A DNA stretch of 64,000 nt from RGIG3009 sp045541495 (GTDB lineage Bacteria > Bacillota > Clostridia > Oscillospirales > Acutalibacteraceae): positions 6,666 to 70,665 of the forward strand of contig JAZQJE010000009.1 in assembly GCA_045541495.1 (NCBI GenBank). Reading direction: 5' to 3'. The notes under the pieces were generated by a model. It was not told the DNA's origin, ran no database searches, and saw only the letters and a list, made by a program, of their open reading frames with translations. The position numbers and the translations under genes are program-made. The number at the start of each line of letters is the position of its first letter. Position 1 is the stretch's first letter. Shown here one piece after another: positions 17,145 through 26,786 of the stretch.

Positions 17145-18809
17145 GTGAGCGATTTTTGGAAGACACTGTATGCGATTTCGTATTATGCCGGTGTGCAGAC
17201 CTTGCGGTTGTTGCACCGCATCGGGCGGTTCTTTGCTTTTATTTGGCATCCGCTTTTCTTCTTCCTCCGTCGAACGATAGGCGCAGTGGCAAGTGGCGTT
17301 ATCCGCGGGTTGCGTGCGCGGTGGCGGGTATTAAAACGAGATATGCGCCATTCAAGAACGCGAATCGCGGAAGCGTTTCGTCGTCATCCCTTGCAGGGAT
17401 TGTGGGAACTGTTGCGAATTCCGTTCGCGGCGCTCAATCGGCATCGGCGCATGACGCGGGGACTGCTCCGGTTTGCCGCTTTGGTAGTGGCGATCGCTGC
17501 GTTGTTATTTACGTTCCAATATTGGAATGGCATCACCTATGCGGTGGCGTTGGAAAACAATGGCGACGTATGGGGCTATGTGGCGGATGAATCGGTGTTG
17601 CAAAGCGGTACCGCCATGGCCATGGAACGGGTGAACGGCGTATACGAATGGAAACAGATGGATGCGAAACCATCCTTGGCACTGTCTATGGTGCATGAAA
17701 GTGATATTTTAACATCCGCCGAAGTGTGTGATCTGCTGCTTAAAAAGAGTGAATTGTCCCTCATACGGGCTTGCGGTGTGTATGTGGACGGTGTGTTGCA
17801 AGGGGCGGTTAATACGCGAACCAGTGCCGAGCGATTGCTGGACCGGATCTTAGTGGAGAGTTGTCAGGGACAGGAAGGAGTTACAGCCTCTTTCTTCCAA
17901 AAGGTGGAACTGATAGAGGGGTTATATCCCGATTCCATGGTTGTTCCTGCCAACACCATGCAAGAAAACCTCGTCACCGAAGGCGCGGCAAAAGAGTTTT
18001 ATGAAGTGAAGGCAGGGGATACCTTGCAGTCGGTGGCGAAAGCCACAGGTGTGTCGGTGAGCGATCTGCGAAAGCTGAATAAATTATTGACCGATACCCT
18101 CAGTGAGGGGCAAACGTTGTTGATCCGTGACAGCGAGCCCCATCTGCAGGTATTAGTGTCGGGTACCATCGAATATGAAGTGGAAGTACCCTTTAAAGTC
18201 CAGCGGGTGGCAGACGCGTCGGCGTATAAAGGCTATGAGCGTATTCGTGTGCAAGGGAAAAACGGTGTGAACCGCATTACCGCTACTGCTACGTATTTGG
18301 ACGGAGAAGAACTGTCTTGTGTTATTATGTCATCGACCGTCGTGGAAGAACCCGTCACGCAAGTGGTGGCCTATGGAACGAAACAACTGAATTCCAAGAC
18401 CTATAAAGGCGGTCCTTATGCTACGGGACGGTTTATGTGGCCCGTTCCCTATACCCGTTATATTACCCAGCATTTTGGCTCCGCGGGCGGGCATGGTGCT
18501 ATTGATATCGCAGACACCAATATCCGTGGTCAGGATATTGTGGCTTCCGACGGTGGTACGGTGGTTATTGCCGCCTACCGAAAAGGAACTTCCTACGGTT
18601 CTTACGGCAAATATATCGTAATCGACCACGGCGGCGGATATCAAACCTTATATGCCCATTGCGATGAATTGTTGGTATCTCCCGGCGATATCGTGAAGCA
18701 GGGGCAGGTGATCGGCAAGGTGGGTAACACCGGCCGCAGCGAAGGCCCGCACCTGCATTTTGAAATACAAATAAACGGCAGACGGGTCAATCCCATGTCC
18801 TTCTTCTAA
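17145..18809 (+). CDS. Membrane-anchored LysM/M23 peptidoglycan endopeptidase
   Basis: 554 residues from GTG 17145 (AGGAGGG seven bases upstream). A basic N-terminal cytoplasmic part of about 105 residues, one membrane helix (about 107-130), an extracytoplasmic region, a LysM repeat (about 284-328), a G5-like beta segment (about 340-415), and a C-terminal M23 zinc peptidase. Zinc ligands H450 and D454 (HGAID) and H538, with H536 (HLHFE), are all present, so it should be active on cross-bridges or stem peptides. It is anchored outside the membrane and could act in growth, division or sporulation. Confidence 0.88.
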   Translation: MSDFWKTLYAISYYAGVQTLRLLHRIGRFFAFIWHPLFFFLRRTIGAVASGVIRGLRARWRVLKRDMRHSRTRIAEAFRRHPLQGLWELLRIPFAALNRHRRMTRGLLRFAALVVAIAALLFTFQYWNGITYAVALENNGDVWGYVADESVLQSGTAMAMERVNGVYEWKQMDAKPSLALSMVHESDILTSAEVCDLLLKKSELSLIRACGVYVDGVLQGAVNTRTSAERLLDRILVESCQGQEGVTASFFQKVELIEGLYPDSMVVPANTMQENLVTEGAAKEFYEVKAGDTLQSVAKATGVSVSDLRKLNKLLTDTLSEGQTLLIRDSEPHLQVLVSGTIEYEVEVPFKVQRVADASAYKGYERIRVQGKNGVNRITATATYLDGEELSCVIMSSTVVEEPVTQVVAYGTKQLNSKTYKGGPYATGRFMWPVPYTRYITQHFGSAGGHGAIDIADTNIRGQDIVASDGGTVVIAAYRKGTSYGSYGKYIVIDHGGGYQTLYAHCDELLVSPGDIVKQGQVIGKVGNTGRSEGPHLHFEIQINGRRVNPMSFF

Positions 18810-18821
18810 AGGAGTTTTTTC

Positions 18822-19040
18822 ATGGAACAACAAGTGGTGATAGGCGGAAAATACCGCCATTTTAAGGGGAATGAATACGAAGTTGTTGCCCTTGCACGAC
18901 ACAGTGAAACGCTGGAGCCGTTGGTGGTATACCGCGCGTTATACGGCGAGGGTGAGGTATGGGTACGGCCGCTGACCATGTTTGGCGACACGGTCACGCG
19001 GGACGGACGCACGTTCCCTCGGTTTGAGCAGATACTTTAA
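18822..19040 (+). CDS. DUF1653 domain protein
   Basis: 72 residues, essentially one DUF1653 domain: GGKYRHFKGNEYEVVALARHSE and VVYRALYGEGEVWVRPL. The family is small and beta-rich, of unknown function. It lies 12 bases after the M23 gene and 19 before typA, in the same transcription unit. Confidence 0.87.
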   Translation: MEQQVVIGGKYRHFKGNEYEVVALARHSETLEPLVVYRALYGEGEVWVRPLTMFGDTVTRDGRTFPRFEQIL

Positions 19041-19059
19041 AAGACAGGAAGTAAGAAAC

Positions 19060-20886
19060 ATGGCACAACGGGAAAATTTAAGAAACATTGCGATCATTGC
19101 CCACGTGGATCACGGCAAGACCACATTGGTGGATCAGTTATTGCGTCAAAGCGGCATTTTTCGTGAGAATGAACAGGTTTCCGAACGAGTGATGGACTCT
19201 AACGATTTGGAAAAAGAACGGGGCATCACCATTTTGTCAAAAAACACCGCCGTCATGTACAACGGTACCAAGATCAACATCGTGGACACCCCCGGCCATG
19301 CCGATTTCGGCGGCGAGGTGGAGCGTATTCTGATGATGGTGGACGGCGTGTTGCTGCTGGTAGATGCTTTTGAGGGGTGTATGCCCCAAACCCGATTTGT
19401 GCTGAAAAAAGCCTTGGGATTGGGTAAACGCCCCGTGGTCGTGATCAACAAGATCGATCGGGACGGCGCGCGTCCCGCGGAAGTGATCGACGAGTTGCTG
19501 GACTTGTTTATTGAATTGGGTGCTGATGAAGATCAGTTGGATTTTCCCGTGGTATACGCGTCGGGCCGCGACGGGTATTCCTCATTAGACCCCGCTGTCC
19601 GTTCGGGAAATATGCAACCGCTGTTTGAGGCCATTTTAGAACACGTTCCCGCCCCCGAGGGGGATCCCGACGGCCCGTTGCAGATCCTGTTTTCCAACAT
19701 TGATTATGACGACTATGTGGGACGTATCGGCGTGGGTCGCGTGGAACGGGGTACCGTGAAAAACGGTCAATTCGTCACCTTATGCCGCGCAGACGGTACC
19801 ACCGCTCGTGCCCGTATCGGCAAATTGTATCAATTTGAAGGATTGCAACGGGTAGAGCATGAAACGGCGACGTTGGGCGATCTGATCGCCGTGACGGGTA
19901 TTACGGATCTCAACATCGGTGAGACCGCCTGCGATCCCGACCATGTGGAGCCGTTGCCCTTTGTTCGCATTGACGAACCCACCATCTCCATGGTGTTTAT
20001 GGTGAACAACAGTCCTTTTGCCGGCAAAGAGGGTAAATTTGTGACGTCCCGTAATCTCCGTGACCGCCTATTTAAAGAAGTGGAGACCAATGTGAGTATG
20101 CGGGTGAAAGAAACCGATTCCACCGATGCCTTTGAGGTGTCGGGGCGGGGTGAACTGCATTTATCCATCCTCATTGAGACCATGCGCCGCCAAGGATTTG
20201 AATTTGCGGTGAGCCGTCCTCAAGTCATTTACAAAAAGGACGAAGCGGGCAATTTGCTGGAGCCTATGGAGTTGCTCATGATCGAAGTACCCGAACAGTA
20301 TGTAGGCGCGGTGATGGAGAAATTAGGATCCCGCAAAGCGGAGATCGTCAATATGGGCACACGTGAAACGGGTGCCAGCCACTTGGAATTCCGTATTCCG
20401 TCCCGCGGATTGATGGGGTATCGTCAACAATTTTTGACCGATACCAACGGCAACGGGATCATGAATAGTGTATTTGATGGTTATGAGCCCTATAAAGGGG
20501 ATATTCCGCAACGGATCCAAGGTTCGCTGGTGGTGTTCGAGACCGGCGAGACCAGCAGTTACGGTTTGTTTAACGCGCAGGATCGCGGCGCATTGTTTGT
20601 GGGGCCGTCAGTGCCCGTATATGAGGGGATGATCGTGGGCGAATCCCCCAAAAGCGAGGATATCGTGGTGAATGTGTGCAAGAAAAAGCACGTTACAAAT
20701 ATGCGTGCCGCCGGCTCGGATGAGGCTTTACGGTTGACGCCGCCCACGATTTTGTCCTTGGAACAATCACTGGAATTTATCAACGACGATGAGTTGGTGG
20801 AAGTGACGCCGAAATCCATTCGTCTGCGGAAGCGCATCCTATCCAAAGAACTGCGTATGAAAGACGCAGCAAGGAAGAAGGGGTGA
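19060..20886 (+). CDS. typA: Translational GTPase TypA/BipA
   Basis: 608 residues. G1 AHVDHGKTTLVDQLL, G2 region ERGITILSKN, G3 DTPGHADFGGEVER and G4 NKIDR, then domain II, EF-G-like domains III and V and the BipA-specific C-terminal region. It binds the 70S ribosome and aids 50S assembly under stress or cold. The ATG at 19060 begins MAQRENLRNIAII, matching the family; an upstream codon at 18982 is inside DUF1653. Confidence 0.97.
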   Translation: MAQRENLRNIAIIAHVDHGKTTLVDQLLRQSGIFRENEQVSERVMDSNDLEKERGITILSKNTAVMYNGTKINIVDTPGHADFGGEVERILMMVDGVLLLVDAFEGCMPQTRFVLKKALGLGKRPVVVINKIDRDGARPAEVIDELLDLFIELGADEDQLDFPVVYASGRDGYSSLDPAVRSGNMQPLFEAILEHVPAPEGDPDGPLQILFSNIDYDDYVGRIGVGRVERGTVKNGQFVTLCRADGTTARARIGKLYQFEGLQRVEHETATLGDLIAVTGITDLNIGETACDPDHVEPLPFVRIDEPTISMVFMVNNSPFAGKEGKFVTSRNLRDRLFKEVETNVSMRVKETDSTDAFEVSGRGELHLSILIETMRRQGFEFAVSRPQVIYKKDEAGNLLEPMELLMIEVPEQYVGAVMEKLGSRKAEIVNMGTRETGASHLEFRIPSRGLMGYRQQFLTDTNGNGIMNSVFDGYEPYKGDIPQRIQGSLVVFETGETSSYGLFNAQDRGALFVGPSVPVYEGMIVGESPKSEDIVVNVCKKKHVTNMRAAGSDEALRLTPPTILSLEQSLEFINDDELVEVTPKSIRLRKRILSKELRMKDAARKKG

Positions 20887-20890
20887 ACCC

Positions 20891-23053
20891 ATGCGCCGTT
20901 CTTGTTGGTATATCGGCCTTTCTTGGTTGATCGGCTGTCTGATCGGCGCTTGGTTGTCGCTCAATATGCTGCTGATGGTTACTGTCGGCAGCATTCTTTG
21001 TTTTGCGGTAACGGTGACAGCATCCTCTCTTCGCTGTCGAAGCGCGGTGTGGTTGTGTGCATTGGGTTTTTGCGGTGCTTTGATCGCGGTGACCGTTACA
21101 GAGGTGTACCACTACCGGCCCGTACAACAACAGGTGGGACGTACGGTCACCTTAAAAACGGTGATTGACGATACGGAGTCGGGAATCTACGGACGGGTTA
21201 TTGAAGGAGATCTGCCTAACGGAACACAGTTGCAGTTGTGGATCGGTGATGAGGGACAAAAGCCCGAACTATATGAAATACTATCCGGTACGTTTATGTT
21301 ATGCGACAGAGGAGAGACAGGTCTTTCTTTATTACAGACGAAAGCATCGGGTGTATGGTTTGCCGCTGTTCCCGACAAAGTGACAACTGAAAAAGGTACT
21401 GTACCGTGGACGGCGTGGTTTGACGATCTTCGCCGACAAGCGACAGAGAGCATCAATACTCATTTGTCAGGTGATGCAGGAGCGTTGACAGCGGGAATCT
21501 GTTTCGGTGACGACAGCACCTTGTCTGACAATGCGAAAAGTTGGTTTCGCGTCAGCGGCGTGTCGCATTTGTTTTCGATATCGGGTTTTCACATGGTGAT
21601 CATCGCACAGGCGTTACAGTGGCTGCTAAACCGTCTTCGGTTGCCGCGGTTGATGCGGGCGTTGTTCTCTATGGTCGCCATGGTGTTTTTTATGTTGATG
21701 GTGGGGCTTGAGCCCTCGGTGGTTCGTTCGGGGCTTTTGTGCCTGCTTGTGTTGTTGGGCACTTGCTTTCGCCGCCAGGCGGATACCCGCAATTCTTTGG
21801 GACTGGCGTTGCTGGTTCTGTTGGCAGAAGATCCGTTTGCTGCTTACGATGTAGGGTTGTTACTGTCGTTTACGGCAACCTTCGGATTGGTATTGTTATA
21901 TTCCCAACTGAAAGTGAGGATACTGTCGTTCTTGCCCGAGAAATGGCGGAAACAGAACAACGGTTTGTATCAAGGAGCAGAGGCACTTGTCAGCGCTGTT
22001 TGCTTGACGATGTCGGCTTCGTTGGCGACCCTTCCCGTCATGGCAGTGTTTTTCGGTGAAGTGTCGGCGGTGGCAGTGCTGACCAATATATTGGCATCCA
22101 CACCTGCCTCTTTGCTCATGATCTTTGGGTGTGTGGGAAGCGTGTGCGCGTTTCCTGTTATGTCGGTGCTTGCCGACTTTTGTTTCCTGATTTGCGGGTG
22201 GTTGGCACGGCTTTTATTGTGGATCACCGAAAAAATTTCAAATTTTCCGTTGGTTACGGTTGCTATTCGGGATACTTATCTGTTATTATGGATAGTAGGA
22301 ACGGGGATTCTCTTGTATGCAGGATGGCGCGTCGCTCGTAAAACGGGGATGGCCTGGATGTCAGCCATCAGCACCTTAACGCTGGTAATCGCCATGGCGG
22401 GACGTGCTTATTTTTTGGATGGTGTCACCACCATTCGCGTTTTTTCCACTGAAAAAGACAGCGCATTTTGTCTGCAACAGGAAGAAGAGACGGTACTATT
22501 CTGCGTTCCCGAAGAGGTGGGAACGGTATACGATCTGCGTACCCAACTGCGGTTGAGCGGCGTTGAATATATCGATACCGTGGTGGTTCCCGCGGGGAAC
22601 GAAGCCGCATTGACGGCTATGATGGTGTTGCTAAAAGATTATTTTGTTGACACACGGTTGTTGTACGGGGAAGATGCGGCATCATTGGTGTCGTTTTTTG
22701 ACGAATGTGTTCCCATCGGTGACGACACTTTGACCATAGATAAGAGCATATCGCTTACCCGCTATGGAACGTTTTTCTCGTTGATGATCGAAGAAACCCA
22801 TGTGTTGGTGAGCACGGATGACGATTCCGTGTGGACGTTACCTGCTTTTCAGCGACAGGCGGATGTGATCCTTTACGGCGGTGCGCTGCCGTCGGAAACG
22901 GTGATATTTACCGCCGATGTGGGGGTCGTGCAAGGATGGCGACACCATTTATCGAGTGCGGCCGCCTACGGTGTTCAGCAATTGATCGTTGCCGATCAGC
23001 AGGAGATTGTTCTCATGACCCGCGGGGCGGGCGATATATTCGAAACTATGTGA
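20891..23053 (+). CDS. comEC: ComEC/Rec2 family DNA uptake channel with degenerate C-terminal domain
   Basis: 720 residues. Several N-terminal membrane helices, a soluble OB-like insert (about 80-180), then the Competence domain with HLFSISGFHM (the ComEC hallmark) near 225 followed by six to eight helices. The last 210 residues occupy the position of the metallo-beta-lactamase domain but lack its HxHxDH and other metal ligands. ComEC carries single-stranded DNA across the membrane in transformation. No comEA is adjacent; holA follows, as in many Bacillota. Confidence 0.88.
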   Translation: MRRSCWYIGLSWLIGCLIGAWLSLNMLLMVTVGSILCFAVTVTASSLRCRSAVWLCALGFCGALIAVTVTEVYHYRPVQQQVGRTVTLKTVIDDTESGIYGRVIEGDLPNGTQLQLWIGDEGQKPELYEILSGTFMLCDRGETGLSLLQTKASGVWFAAVPDKVTTEKGTVPWTAWFDDLRRQATESINTHLSGDAGALTAGICFGDDSTLSDNAKSWFRVSGVSHLFSISGFHMVIIAQALQWLLNRLRLPRLMRALFSMVAMVFFMLMVGLEPSVVRSGLLCLLVLLGTCFRRQADTRNSLGLALLVLLAEDPFAAYDVGLLLSFTATFGLVLLYSQLKVRILSFLPEKWRKQNNGLYQGAEALVSAVCLTMSASLATLPVMAVFFGEVSAVAVLTNILASTPASLLMIFGCVGSVCAFPVMSVLADFCFLICGWLARLLLWITEKISNFPLVTVAIRDTYLLLWIVGTGILLYAGWRVARKTGMAWMSAISTLTLVIAMAGRAYFLDGVTTIRVFSTEKDSAFCLQQEEETVLFCVPEEVGTVYDLRTQLRLSGVEYIDTVVVPAGNEAALTAMMVLLKDYFVDTRLLYGEDAASLVSFFDECVPIGDDTLTIDKSISLTRYGTFFSLMIEETHVLVSTDDDSVWTLPAFQRQADVILYGGALPSETVIFTADVGVVQGWRHHLSSAAAYGVQQLIVADQQEIVLMTRGAGDIFETM

Positions 23054-23069
23054 GGGGAGAGGGTTATTC

Positions 23070-24119
23070 ATGGTGTTGACGGAACAGGAATTGAAGCAGC
23101 ATCTGAAAGAAGCAGAGCCGGCACGGGTATATGTGCTGTATGGCGAAGAATCCTATTTAACTTCCCATTATGCGAATCAATTGATCCGCATGGCGGGCGG
23201 ACGTTCGGGTGACCCGTTGGCTCAATTTAATTTTCAACAATTTGACGGGCAGGAATGTCCGTTCGATATTATCGAAGAAGCGGCGGAAGCGTTGCCGTTG
23301 ATGGCTGACCGCAAATGTGTGGCGGTGCAGAATTGCGATGTGACCACGGCATCGGTGTTTGAGCGGGTCATGACTTTGGTATCCGATCCGCCGGAAGAGA
23401 CGGTGCTGATCTTTTGGATGACCACCTTGTTTGCCGACGGCAAAAAGCCCGCCCGTTTTAAACAGTTTTTGGATGCGGTGAACAAAACGGGTATCTGTGT
23501 AGAATTCCCCCGTAAAACAAACGACGAGATCGTGCGGTTATTATGTGCGGGCGCGGGACGGCGCGGCAGTTTGCTGAAACCCGATGTGGCCCGTCGGCTG
23601 GTGGAACAATGCGGGAATGATTTAAACTTATTGCTCAATGAATTGGATAAGTTGTGCGCGGTGGCAGGAAACGGTGAGATCACCGCTTCCGTATTGGATC
23701 AGGTAGCCATCAAGAATTTGAGCGCACAGGCGTATGAATTGTCCAACGCCATTTTGCAACAGCATTATGAAAAAGCCTATCTTATCTTACATCGGTTGTT
23801 TGCCTGTCGGGCGGAGCCGGTGGTGATTCTGGGTGCCCTTTCTTCCGCTTATGCAGACCTGTATCGCGCGAAAGTTGCCTCTGCGGGCGGCGCACAGGCG
23901 GAAACCCTGGTAGAAGAATTCGATTATAAAGGGAAAGTGTTCCGCTTACGGTATGCCTCTCGCGATTGCAGTCGGTTGTCGCTGGAATCGTTGCGGGAGA
24001 GTTTGGATATTTTGGCGCAAGCCGATCGCCGTTTAAAATCCACCTCCGTGGATAAAAAGACGATTTTGGAAGAAACGGCGGCGAAATTGATCGTCACCGC
24101 CAAATTGGGGCGGACATGA
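23070..24119 (+). CDS. holA: DNA polymerase III subunit delta
   Basis: 349 residues. N-terminal DNA_pol3_delta domain starting VYVLYGEESYLTSHYANQLI, the acidic-hydrophobic middle and the C-terminal collar domain. The delta subunit opens the beta clamp within the clamp loader. The comEC-holA order is conserved in Bacillota. Its stop overlaps the next ATG (ATGA at 24116-24119). Confidence 0.92.
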   Translation: MVLTEQELKQHLKEAEPARVYVLYGEESYLTSHYANQLIRMAGGRSGDPLAQFNFQQFDGQECPFDIIEEAAEALPLMADRKCVAVQNCDVTTASVFERVMTLVSDPPEETVLIFWMTTLFADGKKPARFKQFLDAVNKTGICVEFPRKTNDEIVRLLCAGAGRRGSLLKPDVARRLVEQCGNDLNLLLNELDKLCAVAGNGEITASVLDQVAIKNLSAQAYELSNAILQQHYEKAYLILHRLFACRAEPVVILGALSSAYADLYRAKVASAGGAQAETLVEEFDYKGKVFRLRYASRDCSRLSLESLRESLDILAQADRRLKSTSVDKKTILEETAAKLIVTAKLGRT

Positions 24120-24706
24120 CGAGGGTACGTATCCGCGAAGCTGTCGCGGTGGAAGGTAAATACGATGCCGCCCGTTTGCAAACGGTGGTGGATACCACTA
24201 TTGTTTGTACCGGCGGCTTTTCCCTTTTTCATGATACGGAAAAGCGGAATTTGTTGCGAAAATTGGCGGAGAACCGCGGCTTGATCGTGTTGACGGACAG
24301 CGATGCGGCGGGATTTTTGATCCGCGACCATATCAGCAGTGCATTGCCCAAAGCACAACTGAAACACGCCTATATTCCTCCCATAGCGGGAAAGGAAAAA
24401 CGCAAATCCGTTCCTTCGGCAGAAGGACTGTTGGGCGTGGAAGGCCTTGACGGTGAGATCCTTTTGCAAGCATTGTTGCGGGCGGGAGCGACGGTAGAAG
24501 GAGAGGAAGCGTTAAAAACACCTGCCTTTCTCACAAAGGCTCGTTTATACGTCGACGGACTGACAGGACAGGCAAACAGTGCCGTACGGCGGGAAGCCCT
24601 GCTGCGGGCCTTGGAACTGCCCGCTTATTTATCCGCCAACCGCCTGATCGAGGTGCTGAATGCTATTTTGACAGAAGAGGAGTATGTAGCATTGCTGAAA
24701 CTTTGA
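24116..24706 (+). CDS. rnmV: Ribonuclease M5 (Toprim, 5S rRNA maturation)
   Basis: 196 residues. Toprim domain in the first 90: VEGKYDAAR with the catalytic Glu, and LTDSDAAG with the DxD metal motif, then the DUF4093 C-terminal region. RNase M5 trims 5S rRNA precursor together with ribosomal protein L18. In Bacillus rnmV is next to ksgA; here it overlaps holA by 4 bases. KsgA is not in the window. Confidence 0.88.
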   Translation: MTRVRIREAVAVEGKYDAARLQTVVDTTIVCTGGFSLFHDTEKRNLLRKLAENRGLIVLTDSDAAGFLIRDHISSALPKAQLKHAYIPPIAGKEKRKSVPSAEGLLGVEGLDGEILLQALLRAGATVEGEEALKTPAFLTKARLYVDGLTGQANSAVRREALLRALELPAYLSANRLIEVLNAILTEEEYVALLKL

Positions 24707-24754
24707 AAAAACCGCGCAAATTTGAAAGTTTTTGGTTTTTCGAGCGTTTAAGAA

Positions 24755-24783
24755 TTGACATTGTCGAACAAACGAGATATAAT
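24755..24783 (+). promoter_or_regulatory. Consensus SigmaA promoter of xpt
   Basis: Perfect TTGACA (24755-24760), 17 bases, perfect TATAAT (24778-24783). The leader to the ATG is about 33 nt, too short for a purine riboswitch. Confidence 0.92.
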
Positions 24784-24822
24784 AAAACTGTATTTTTTAT
24801 TCTTTCCGAAGGGAGAATGAAC

Positions 24823-25395
24823 ATGCGGTTGTTGGAAGAGAGAATTCGTAAGGATGGCCAACTTGGGGCGGGAAATGTACTCAAGGTGGACAATTTTCTC
24901 AACCATCAAATCGATGTAGATTTCATTTGCCAATTGGGGCAGGAATTCGAGCGCTTATTTCACGACTGTGGCGTCAACAAGATCTTGACCATCGAGGCTT
25001 CGGGCATCGGTGTCGCTTGCTTGACGGCGCAGTATTTTCATGTTCCGGTAGTGTTTGCCAAAAAATCCAAAACCACCAACATTTTCGGTGATGTATATAC
25101 CGCATCGGTGGAGTCCTACACCCACAATGTTACCAACACCATCATCGTATCCAAACGGTTTTTAAATGCTGAGGATCGGGTGTTGATCATCGACGATTTT
25201 CTTGCTAACGGTAAAGCGTTGGAAGGGCTCATTCAGGTGGTGGAAGAAGCGGGCGCTACCGTCGTAGGCGCGGGTATCGTGATCGAAAAAGCGTTCCAGC
25301 CGGGCGGTGACCGTATCCGTGGCCGCGGGATTCGTGTGGAGTCGTTGGCACGGATCGCCGAAATGGATCCCGAAAAGGGGATCACCTTTATTTAG
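24823..25395 (+). CDS. xpt: Xanthine phosphoribosyltransferase
   Basis: 190 residues. VLKVDNFLNHQIDV, TIEASGIGVA and the PRPP-binding VLIIDDFLANGKAL closely follow Bacillus Xpt. It converts xanthine plus PRPP to XMP. The ATG at 24823 is 7 bases from GAAGGGA; the ATG at 24817 is too close. It lies 60 bases upstream of a BMP-type nucleoside ABC importer with no clear terminator between, suggesting a purine salvage unit. Confidence 0.95.
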   Translation: MRLLEERIRKDGQLGAGNVLKVDNFLNHQIDVDFICQLGQEFERLFHDCGVNKILTIEASGIGVACLTAQYFHVPVVFAKKSKTTNIFGDVYTASVESYTHNVTNTIIVSKRFLNAEDRVLIIDDFLANGKALEGLIQVVEEAGATVVGAGIVIEKAFQPGGDRIRGRGIRVESLARIAEMDPEKGITFI

Positions 25396-25455
25396 TTACA
25401 GTGCCGTCACAAAGGCGGTTTGTAAAAGAAACAAAATCAACGGAGGGAAAAGACA

Positions 25456-26667
25456 ATGAAAAAGATCCTTGCACTTCTTCTTGCCATGTTGATGGTTTTG
25501 GGCCTCGCTGCTTGCGGTGGCAACGGCGACACCACCACGACCACGACCGGTGGTAAAGAAGAAACCATGAAAGTGGGTTTCATCTTCTTGCACGATGAGA
25601 ACTCCACTTACGACAAAAACTTCATCGACGCGGCGGTCGAAGCCTGCAAAAACATGGGCGTGACCATGGTGCAGAAGACCCAGATTCCCGAATCCAACGC
25701 TTGCTATGACGCGGCTGTGGAATTGATCGAAGTGGAAGATTGTGATATCATCTTCGCTGACTCCTTCGGCCACGAGTCCTTCTTGATGGACGCTGCGAAA
25801 AAGTATCCGGATGTGCAGTTCTGCCACGCTACGGGTACTCAGGCTCACACCAGTGATCTGAAAAACTTCCACAACGCCTTTGCTTCTATCTACGAAGGCC
25901 GTTACATGGCGGGTGTGGTTGCCGGTTTGAAACTCAACGAAATGATGGCCGCTGACAGCACCATCGTTCCCAAAATGGGTTATGTGGGCGCCTTCACGTT
26001 CGCGGAAGTGATGTCCGGTTACACCTCTTTCTATCTGGGCGCGAAATCCGTGTGCCCCAACGTGACCATGGATGTGAAATTCACCGGTAGCTGGTACGAC
26101 GAAGAAAAAGAGAAGCAAGCGGCTCAGGCTTTGATCGATGGCGGTTGTGTCCTCATCAGCCAGCACGCTGACTCCATGGGCGCTCCCCCCGCTTGCGAAA
26201 ACGCGGGTGTTCCCAACGTCTCCTACAACGGTTCCACCGCTGCTGCTTGCCCCGAGACCTTCTTGGTTTCTTCCCGTATCAACTGGGTGCCCTACTTTGA
26301 GTACATGATCACCCAAGTGAAAGACGGCAAAGACATCGCGGTTGACTGGACCGGCACCATCGAAACCGGTTCCGTTGTGCTGACCGATCTCGGCAAAAAC
26401 GTGGCTGCCGATACCGCTACCAAACTGGCTGAAGTGAAATCCGGCTTGTTGGATGGCACCATCAACGTGTTCAATACCGCTAACTTCACTGTGAAAGGCG
26501 AGACCCTCACCTCTTACATGGCAGACGTGGACTTTGACGCGGACTACACCAAAGATACCGAAGCTATCGAAAACGGTGTGTTCTACGAGTCCAAACATCG
26601 CTCCGGCCCGTACTTCGACATTGAGATCGACGGCATCACGCTGCTCGACAGAAACTACGGCGAATAA
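25456..26667 (+). CDS. BMP-family substrate-binding lipoprotein of a (probably nucleoside) ABC importer
   Basis: 403 residues. Signal peptide with lipobox LAAC (lipidated C20), a short Thr tract, then the Bmp/PnrA-like domain starting MKVGFIFLHDENSTYDKNF and continuing with FADSFGHESFLMDAAKKYPD. Characterised members (PnrA/TmpC, NupN) bind purine nucleosides, though others differ. Followed by ATPase and two permeases. Codon use is strongly biased to highly expressed codons, fitting an abundant binding protein. Confidence 0.92.
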   Translation: MKKILALLLAMLMVLGLAACGGNGDTTTTTTGGKEETMKVGFIFLHDENSTYDKNFIDAAVEACKNMGVTMVQKTQIPESNACYDAAVELIEVEDCDIIFADSFGHESFLMDAAKKYPDVQFCHATGTQAHTSDLKNFHNAFASIYEGRYMAGVVAGLKLNEMMAADSTIVPKMGYVGAFTFAEVMSGYTSFYLGAKSVCPNVTMDVKFTGSWYDEEKEKQAAQALIDGGCVLISQHADSMGAPPACENAGVPNVSYNGSTAAACPETFLVSSRINWVPYFEYMITQVKDGKDIAVDWTGTIETGSVVLTDLGKNVAADTATKLAEVKSGLLDGTINVFNTANFTVKGETLTSYMADVDFDADYTKDTEAIENGVFYESKHRSGPYFDIEIDGITLLDRNYGE

Positions 26668-26680
26668 GATAACATGCGGC

Positions 26681-26704
26681 AAGGCGGGGCAACTGCCCCG
26701 CCTT
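26681..26704 (+). terminator. Stem-loop between binding protein and ATPase genes (partial terminator or mRNA stabiliser)
   Basis: Perfect 10-bp GC-rich stem AAGGCGGGGC/GCCCCGCCTT with AACT loop, not followed by a T run. It is typical of 3' stem-loops that raise binding-protein expression above the rest of the ABC operon. Confidence 0.6.
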
Positions 26705-26786
26705 GTCCTAATTTATCGGTAATGCTGAACGGTGTGGCGAAAAAAACGACGCAGCGTTGAACATTACCAAGAAGGAGGTACCCACT

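Noticed and set aside
24784..24822. Purine riboswitch before xpt
   Set aside because: The leader after the consensus promoter is only about 33 nt, too short for the aptamer plus expression platform.
25396..26682. 428-codon minus-strand open frame opposite the BMP lipoprotein gene
   Set aside because: The + strand gene has a lipobox, family motifs and a strong ribosome site; the antisense frame is long only because of biased codon use.
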